In this document: in pieces, positions 58,804 to 64,000 of the stretch
Layout of the letters: every line of letters starts with the position of its first letter
Numbering within the stretch: position 1 is the first letter of the stretch
Notes under the pieces: model-generated
What the model was told of the DNA's origin: nothing
The model's database searches: none
Seen by the model: only the letters and a program-made list of their open reading frames with translations
Translations under genes and position numbers: made by a program
Assembly: GCA_905373835.1 (NCBI GenBank)
Contig: CAJPUN010000005.1
Location: 1-64,000 of the forward strand
Origin: Candidatus Saccharimonadota bacterium
GTDB taxonomy: Bacteria; Patescibacteriota; Saccharimonadia; Saccharimonadales; Saccharimonadaceae
Direction of reading: 5' to 3'
DNA length: 64,000 nucleotides

Positions 58804-59751
58804 ATGGCAAAAAAGCTTCTGAAAATTCTGGGTATCATCATAGCAATACTCTTCGTGTGCTTTGTGCTGCTTGTGCTTTATATGAACTATCTCAACCAAA
58901 GTATTACTGGCGACGACGGCGTGGCGAAGGACTACGCTGCGAAATTGAGCCCCAGTGGCACGCTAGAGCAGCGCTATACTAAGCCAGGCCCCTACCACGT
59001 TGCGCACCACACTCATCGCAGCGATAGCACAGCCATCAAAGAGTATCATATCTACACCCCACAGCGCACCGCTCCGGGCCAAACCTTCCCGCTTGTGCTA
59101 ATGGTTAATGGTACCGCTACCTACGCGTCTACTTATGCGCCAATCTTCGAGCATTTGGCCAGTTGGGGTTTTGTCGTCATTGGTAATGAGGATGGCTGGA
59201 CAGACACTGGCGCAACGACATCGATCATGCTTGACACTGCGCTAGAGCTCAACACTGCCGAGAGCAGCCCTATCAAGGGATTTGTCAATACGAGCAAGAT
59301 TGGCATTGCTGGGCATTCCCAAGGCGGAGCCGGTGCTATCAATGCCGCGACAAAATATGGCAATAGTAACCGCTATACCTCCCTCTACACTGCTAGCGCC
59401 GTCGGCCATGACACCGCAAACGACAACAACTGGCACTACGACACCAGCAAACTCAAGACAGCTACCTATATGATGGCTGGCACTGGCCCAAGCGACAACC
59501 TTGCCATTAGCCCACTGGGCGACTTGCAGCAGAACTTCCGCGCTCTTAATACAGACAAACCAAGCGTCATCGCGCGGCGCAAGACCGTTGGCCACAAAGA
59601 TGTACTGGAATATGGCGATGCCTACATGACTGCCTGGTTCCTCTGGACGCTGAGCGACAACGCCGAAGCAAAAGCAGTTTTCGCTGGCAACAATGCCGAG
59701 CTCCGACACAACAGCGACTGGCAGGATGTAGAGACAAAGCACATACAATAA
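58804..59751 (+). CDS. Membrane-anchored alpha/beta hydrolase
   Basis: A 315-residue protein. An N-terminal transmembrane anchor (residues 6-28) precedes an alpha/beta hydrolase domain of the cutinase/dienelactone-like group: VLMVNGTATYAS, nucleophile Ser in IAGHSQGGAGAI, and a late His in VGHKDVL. It acts outside the membrane on an ester substrate not known. AGGAT lies 6 nt before the ATG. Two inverted repeats upstream suggest regulation, and a strong terminator follows. Confidence 0.8.
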   Translation: MAKKLLKILGIIIAILFVCFVLLVLYMNYLNQSITGDDGVAKDYAAKLSPSGTLEQRYTKPGPYHVAHHTHRSDSTAIKEYHIYTPQRTAPGQTFPLVLMVNGTATYASTYAPIFEHLASWGFVVIGNEDGWTDTGATTSIMLDTALELNTAESSPIKGFVNTSKIGIAGHSQGGAGAINAATKYGNSNRYTSLYTASAVGHDTANDNNWHYDTSKLKTATYMMAGTGPSDNLAISPLGDLQQNFRALNTDKPSVIARRKTVGHKDVLEYGDAYMTAWFLWTLSDNAEAKAVFAGNNAELRHNSDWQDVETKHIQ

Positions 59752-59764
59752 AGCTAAAGCACAC

Positions 59765-59800
59765 GCTACGCTAGCCAAGAAACGGCTAGCGTAGCTCTTA
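59765..59800 (+). terminator. Intrinsic terminator
   Basis: GCTACGCTAGCC pairs with GGCTAGCGTAGC (perfect 12 bp, 7-nt loop), followed by TCTTATT. Confidence 0.85.
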
Positions 59801-59820
59801 TTATTGCTATTATTGCTTAC

Positions 59821-60146
59821 TTAATCTTCCTGACGTAGTGCTCGCAAAACCCTCTCTTCTTCGCCTGGTGCAAATACCGTCATCGTCCCGCCAATCACAT
59901 CAATAGGCGTCGTCTTGCTGATATTTGGAATAATCCCATCAGTTTTTGACAAGTCATAGGCTGCATTATCATCAAACACAGTGAAGCGCGTTATCGGGTC
60001 TCCAGGCTTCCAATAGCTATCCTCAACACGATGAAGTGCCCACTTGATTGCAGCCACACCAAAGTGGCGAACCTTCTCTTTTACCCCCCTAGAAGGTCAA
60101 AATGTTCTTCAGGTTTTTGCGGTAAGGTGTCGTGTGTTCTCGTCAT
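59821..60146 (-). pseudogene. Hypothetical gene interrupted at a G6 tract
   Basis: ATG 60146, 10 nt after TATAAT (minus strand, 60157-60162), opens a frame of 21 residues ending PEEHFDLLGG and a stop. The downstream frame is protein-like from VKEKVRHFGVAAIKWALHRV to a stop at 59821. The break is at six G residues (60084-60089): seven G or four G would give one protein of about 107 residues. This is either slippage-controlled expression, a true mutation, or a sequencing error. If split, the C-part could start at a GTG at 60057. Function unknown. Confidence 0.6.
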
Positions 60147-60168
60147 AATTGCCTATATTATACCACAG

Positions 60169-60750
60169 TTATCGCTCTATTGCGTCGCACACTGCTGCCA
60201 CATACCGTGGGTCATCAACCGCATGCCCAGCGCCTTTTACCACTGTGCCATGAACGGTGGGGATATGTTGCACGGCGGTATCAAAGACAAGTTTCATCTC
60301 TGGCCACTTAATAAACTCCTCGGAGCCAACGAAAATCTGCACAGGGCAGGCGATACGCTGCGCAGCCGCTACCAAGCTCACCTGCTTGGCATATTCGAGC
60401 CGTCGCTTGCCAATAGTGCGCCAATTACGCTTAGACCAATACTCCGCGCACTCTGCAAACGATGGCGACAGCGAGAAGAGCCATAGCTCACTCGGTGCCT
60501 GCTCACACGCCGCTAAGAACGCAATGCATGCCCCAAACGAGAAACCAGCCAGGATGGTCTCAGCTGGATCATACTGCCGATACCGCTCATGTAGCGTCTG
60601 CAACCACTGTTTTTGCATAGTGCGATGCCACTGGATTGGCACAAATTCTACCGCGTAGCCCATTGCTCGCCAGCGGTTCATCAGTGTATCGTAATCACGG
60701 TTGGCGCGCCCTTCTTGGAAGCCCGGCACAAAGAGAATCGTTTTATTCAT
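60169..60750 (-). CDS. Alpha/beta hydrolase
   Basis: A 193-residue cytoplasmic hydrolase. It has FVPGFQEGRANRD at the oxyanion strand, the nucleophile Ser in LAGFSFGACIA, Asp/Glu in IFVGSEEFIKWP, and His in KGAGHAVDDP. It resembles small serine esterases, with substrate unknown. The ATG is preceded by CATCAT at 6 nt. It is separate from the downstream interrupted gene. Confidence 0.8.
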   Translation of the reverse strand: MNKTILFVPGFQEGRANRDYDTLMNRWRAMGYAVEFVPIQWHRTMQKQWLQTLHERYRQYDPAETILAGFSFGACIAFLAACEQAPSELWLFSLSPSFAECAEYWSKRNWRTIGKRRLEYAKQVSLVAAAQRIACPVQIFVGSEEFIKWPEMKLVFDTAVQHIPTVHGTVVKGAGHAVDDPRYVAAVCDAIER

Positions 60751-61059
60751 ACAGCTATGATGTCACATTTCTAGTGGTAGTACAATAGTTTCCTAGCTTA
60801 CTTTCAGAACCATCTCCCTCCTGCCTACTATTCTGTCTGTGAAATATCAGAAATTGCTACTACGCCATAGTTATGCTTTTCAGCTCCCGCACTAGGAAGC
60901 GATTTTTGAGCGTACTTGTTTATTCTTATTACAGAATAACCCTCTCTGTCGCTATGAGAGGTAGACTGACACAAGGCAAACATTAGTCAAATATTCTCAA
61001 CCAGTACCATGGCAAGAAACAACCTATTACTTCACCCTCTTCTCCGCTATACTAGATAT
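60751..61059 (+). other. Gene-free stretch
   Basis: About 310 bases between divergent genes. No gene, RNA or repeat is seen. The right end has TATACT (61048-61053) for the next gene. Confidence 0.4.
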
Positions 61060-61722
61060 ATGACAACACTAACGAAATTTGCCCACTCTTGCTTTACTCT
61101 TACAATCAACGGCCAAAGCTTGGTCGTCGACCCAGGTGTATACACCGACGACTTTGCTATGCCGCAGCAGGTAGCGGCAGTTCTCATTACTCATGCCCAT
61201 CCTGACCACTGTAGCCCTGCGCTCATCAAGCGTATTATGCAGGCATTTCCTAAAGCAGAGATTATAAGTGTTCATGATATCATTGTAGATAGTACAACGA
61301 TATCTTTGCCAGAAGGCACACTCTCTGTCTGCCATGCAATAGCCGCGGTGCCTGGTGATACACGCCAGATCGGACCATTCACGCTTGAGTTCTTTGGCGG
61401 TGAGCATGCCGTGGTGAGCCCAAACATTCCGCGCCTCCACAACCTTGCCACGCTGATTAACGATCGCATCTATTACCCTGGTGATTCCTTCGCTTTGCCT
61501 CAGCGCCCTATCGACGTCCTCGCCCTGCCTGTAGCTGCACCATGGCTCAAGTTCTCCGAGGTGCGTAGTTTCTTGCAGGCCGTCACGCCACGCCTGGCCT
61601 TTCCTGTTCATGACGCTATCTTGAGCGACGCTGGCAAGGGATTGATTGATACACTTTGCACAGCAGCGGCAACTGAGGTTGGAGTGAAGTATCAGCGGAT
61701 AGAAACGATAGAGCTATCGTAA
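61060..61722 (+). CDS. UlaG-like metallo-beta-lactamase fold hydrolase
   Basis: A 220-residue MBL-fold protein. HSCFTL..NGQSLVVDPG opens the fold, THAHPDHCSP binds the metals, GGEHAVV and YYPGDSF supply further ligands, and FPVHDAIL ends it. This group includes UlaG lactonases and RNA-independent hydrolases; the substrate is unknown. The start at 61060 is 6 nt after TATACT, and the 17-codon longer frame is rejected. Confidence 0.85.
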   Translation: MTTLTKFAHSCFTLTINGQSLVVDPGVYTDDFAMPQQVAAVLITHAHPDHCSPALIKRIMQAFPKAEIISVHDIIVDSTTISLPEGTLSVCHAIAAVPGDTRQIGPFTLEFFGGEHAVVSPNIPRLHNLATLINDRIYYPGDSFALPQRPIDVLALPVAAPWLKFSEVRSFLQAVTPRLAFPVHDAILSDAGKGLIDTLCTAAATEVGVKYQRIETIELS

Positions 61723-61764
61723 CTAGCTAGTCTCTATTTTATTCTTATTACACGCGCAACACGC

Positions 61765-62190
61765 TTATGATTTTCGTGACTTTGCAAGGTCTCGCAGCAC
61801 CCGATCACTCCACTCCTGCCAGCGGCCGAAGCTGCTCTGCTTTGATAGATCCAAGAACTCGCCAGTGCTCCATTCCACCAGCCGCATGCCAAGCTGTTGG
61901 ATAAGATACGCAAATACCTCCGTTGGTTCCCTACTACCCCTGACGCGCAGCCCCATAGTGATGAGTTGCTCCCTATGTTTGCTCAAGCTGAATTCGATCA
62001 GCCATTCTTTCTTCTCCATAACAAGCCACGACGGGTCGCGCGTGTCTAGCTGCGCATCGCATGCTTTGGCAGCCTTTTTTAGCTCGGTAATCATCTGCTG
62101 GTGCTCGAGCGGCACGCAGTCTTCTTCCGTCAAGTCACCAACCGACTGAATATGGCGTTTTGTTTTGATTGCGGTGAGATCCCAGCTCAT
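61765..62190 (-). CDS. Hypothetical protein
   Basis: A 141-residue soluble protein with alternating helix and strand. Many Trp and acidic or basic residues occur (DPSWLVMEKKEWLIEFSLSK, WSTGEFLDLSKQ). I cannot assign a family. AAGGAGG lies 10 nt before the ATG. It sits 77 nt after aspS on the same strand, possibly in its transcript. Confidence 0.65.
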   Translation of the reverse strand: MSWDLTAIKTKRHIQSVGDLTEEDCVPLEHQQMITELKKAAKACDAQLDTRDPSWLVMEKKEWLIEFSLSKHREQLITMGLRVRGSREPTEVFAYLIQQLGMRLVEWSTGEFLDLSKQSSFGRWQEWSDRVLRDLAKSRKS

Positions 62191-62267
62191 AGGGTCATTG
62201 CCTCCTTAGTGTGCTTTTGGTTGGTGCGCAGCAGATTCACAGCGATAGCTAGCACTCGCTCGCTTGT

Positions 62268-64000
62268 TTACAACCCCAACTCCTTTAACTGCCCGGGTTC
62301 TACCTGCGCGGGTGAGTCCATCATGACGTCGACACCGCTGCCGTTTTTGGGGAAGGCGAGGGTTTCGCGGACGTTGTGCTCGCCGGTTAGCTCCATCAGG
62401 ATGCGGTCAATGCCAAAGGCGCAGCCCGCGTGTGGCGGCGCACCGTAGGTGAAGGCCCGCAGCATGGCACCAAACTTCTCTTCCACATACTGCCGGCTAT
62501 AGCCAAGCAATCCAAATACTTCATACAGCACGGCCGGGTTATGGTTACGCACACCGCCGCTGCAGATTTCGTAGCCGTTCATCACCATATCAAACTGGTC
62601 AGCCAGGATAGCTAACTTATCGTCATCCGTCTGAGCGGCTTGCAGGGTGCTGAGCCCGCCCTTTGGCATACTAAAGGGATTGTGGCCAAAGTCGAGCTTG
62701 CGTGCATGCTCGTCCCACTCGTAGAATGGGAAATCGATAATCCAGGCCAGCGCCACCGCCTGCGGATCCTTCAGGCCAAAGTGCTCGGCAAACTCACTAC
62801 GCAGCCGCCCCAGCACGGCATTGACCACCGGGCGCCTATCAGCCCCAAAGAAGACTGCATCGCCGTCCTTAGCCCCTGTTTTGGCTTGGATGGCGGCCAG
62901 CTCTTCTTCGGTCAGGAACTTGGCAATTGGGCTCTTGGCTGCGCCATCTTGGTAGGTAATGTAGGCCAGGCCGCCTGCGCCCTCGGCTTTGGCGATGTGG
63001 GTAAAGCCATCGATCTGCTTGCGGCTGAGCGACGCACCGTTTGTGACGCAGATTGCCTTAATACATTCAGCGTTTTTGAACACGCCAAATTCGGTGTCGG
63101 CAAACACGTCCGTTAGCTCAACCAGCTCCATACCAAAGCGCAGGTCTGGCTTGTCGCTGCCGTAGGTTTCCATGGCGGTTTGGTACGGGATGCGCGGGAT
63201 GGGCTGGCCATCACCAGCTGGGAGGTCGCTGAGGTCGAGCAGTGTTTTGCCAGCAAAATCCGTCACCAGCTGCTGCATCAGTGGCTCCATCATCTGGCGG
63301 ACTTGCTCGCCATCCTCCACAAAGCTCATCTCGAGATCCAGCTGGTAAAACTCACCATACAGGCGGTCGGCGCGCGGGTCTTCGTCGCGGAAGCACGCGG
63401 CCAGCTGGTAGTAGCGCGGCACGCCGCCAACCATCAGCAGCTGCTTAAACTGCTGCGGTGCTTGTGGCAAGGCGTAGAATTTGCCCTCTTGCAAGCGGCT
63501 AGGGATGAGGAAGTCGCGCGCACCCTCGGGGCTGGAATTCGCAAGGATTGGTGTTTGGATTTCGATAAAATCGCGCTCATCCATATACTGGCGCATGCGG
63601 CGGTACATATCGGCGCGGCGGCGCAGCATTGTTTGCAGCTTGGGGCGGCGCAGGTCGAGGTAGCGGTAGGCAAAGCGCAGGTCTTCATTGGCTTGGTTGG
63701 TCTCGCTAAAGGGCTGGATGGGCAATGTCTCGGCTTTGTTGAGCACCTCTAGCTCGCTTACCACAAGCTCGATGCTGCCGCTGGTAATATTGGGGTTGGC
63801 CAGGCCCTCACCACGCTGGCGAACCTGGCCATGGGCGCGCAGGACGTACTCGTCGCGGGCATGCTCTGCCAGGGCAAAGGCCGCGGTTTGCTCAGGGCTG
63901 ACGACCAGTTGCACCAGGCCAGTATGGTCGCGTAGGTCGATAAAAATCAGGCCACCATGGTCGCGCCGTGCATGTACCCAGCCGGCCACAGTGATGGTTT
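62268..64000 (-). CDS. aspS: Aspartyl-tRNA synthetase (5' end outside the window)
   Basis: At least 577 residues of a bacterial-type class IIb AspRS. The anticodon-binding OB fold begins AGWVHARRDHGGLIFIDLRD, motif 2 is FRDEDPRADR, the bacterial GAD insertion follows, and the C-terminal motif 3 region has GCAFGIDRILM. It charges tRNA-Asp. The frame stays open to base 64000 with TITV upstream of AGWVH, so the start lies beyond the window; the GTG at 63989 is internal. Confidence 0.95.
   Translation of the reverse strand, partial: TITVAGWVHARRDHGGLIFIDLRDHTGLVQLVVSPEQTAAFALAEHARDEYVLRAHGQVRQRGEGLANPNITSGSIELVVSELEVLNKAETLPIQPFSETNQANEDLRFAYRYLDLRRPKLQTMLRRRADMYRRMRQYMDERDFIEIQTPILANSSPEGARDFLIPSRLQEGKFYALPQAPQQFKQLLMVGGVPRYYQLAACFRDEDPRADRLYGEFYQLDLEMSFVEDGEQVRQMMEPLMQQLVTDFAGKTLLDLSDLPAGDGQPIPRIPYQTAMETYGSDKPDLRFGMELVELTDVFADTEFGVFKNAECIKAICVTNGASLSRKQIDGFTHIAKAEGAGGLAYITYQDGAAKSPIAKFLTEEELAAIQAKTGAKDGDAVFFGADRRPVVNAVLGRLRSEFAEHFGLKDPQAVALAWIIDFPFYEWDEHARKLDFGHNPFSMPKGGLSTLQAAQTDDDKLAILADQFDMVMNGYEICSGGVRNHNPAVLYEVFGLLGYSRQYVEEKFGAMLRAFTYGAPPHAGCAFGIDRILMELTGEHNVRETLAFPKNGSGVDVMMDSPAQVEPGQLKELGL

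Overview
The window reads like a compact genome of the Candidate Phyla Radiation, most likely a Saccharibacterium (TM7). Supporting points are the MurT/GatD lipid II amidation pair, MurC and MurJ, a lone membrane-anchored Clp-type ATPase, short versions of house-keeping proteins, very tight packing with many ATGA overlaps, standard use of TGA as stop, and almost no biosynthetic genes beyond envelope, polyamine and RNA maintenance functions. The assignment is inference from gene content; no rRNA lies in the window.

Layout. 1-5.8 kb: tRNA-Gly, a small basic protein, a membrane-anchored Clp-like ATPase with a coupled small membrane protein, then murT-gatD. 5.9-9.7 kb: membrane acyltransferase-like protein, tRNA-Arg, a GT-C glycosyltransferase and an HdeD-type protein. 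9.8-12.2 kb: a type IV pilin-like protein, a P-loop kinase-like protein and a twin-arginine-type exported protein. 12.3-14.9 kb: a polyamine module speD - DUF4178 - speE (membrane fusion). 15.1-20.7 kb: a nitrilase-like protein, an FKBP isomerase, and the heat-shock group hrcA, grpE, a membrane protein and dnaK, with three CIRCE operators and no dnaJ. 20.9-24.4 kb: two paralogous Cys-motif proteins, an LssY-domain protein and guanylate kinase. 24.4-35.9 kb: ftsH - murJ - lepA N-half - ydcF, a cassette of NUDIX, SDR and membrane genes, then the lepA C-half, with tilS upstream. 36-44.9 kb: a cysteine-less pyridine nucleotide oxidoreductase, three CAT-anticodon tRNAs, FtsB/DivIC, VOC proteins, small membrane proteins and murC. 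45-54.6 kb: MazG, NUDIX, CYTH, trmB, tsaC, mscS, a tandem pair of tail-anchored paralogues, exported proteins, a Tat-type metalloprotease and a VIT transporter. 54.7-64 kb: mutY, dinB, inositol monophosphatase, hydrolases, a metallo-beta-lactamase fold protein and aspS, which runs off the window.

The strongest unusual signals are these. (1) LepA/EF4 is encoded as two separate genes about 4.5 kb apart, split exactly at the domain II/III boundary. A 59-bp relic of a second lepA N-half lies between them and differs only at synonymous sites. (2) Two genes are interrupted at simple-sequence tracts, a (CT)7 tract and a G6 tract, where a one-unit change would restore a longer frame, so they are candidate phase-variable genes (or sequencing errors). 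(3) More than twenty transcription units have a -10 hexamer 6-10 nt upstream of the start codon, which implies leaderless mRNAs as the default for first genes of operons. (4) Several enzymes have altered active sites: an SthA/lipoamide dehydrogenase-like flavoprotein without redox cysteines, MutY with Asp to Glu and no Fe-S cysteines, MurT without the zinc ribbon cysteines, and a Clp-like ATPase with a changed Walker B in D1. No insertion sequence, CRISPR array or prophage was found.
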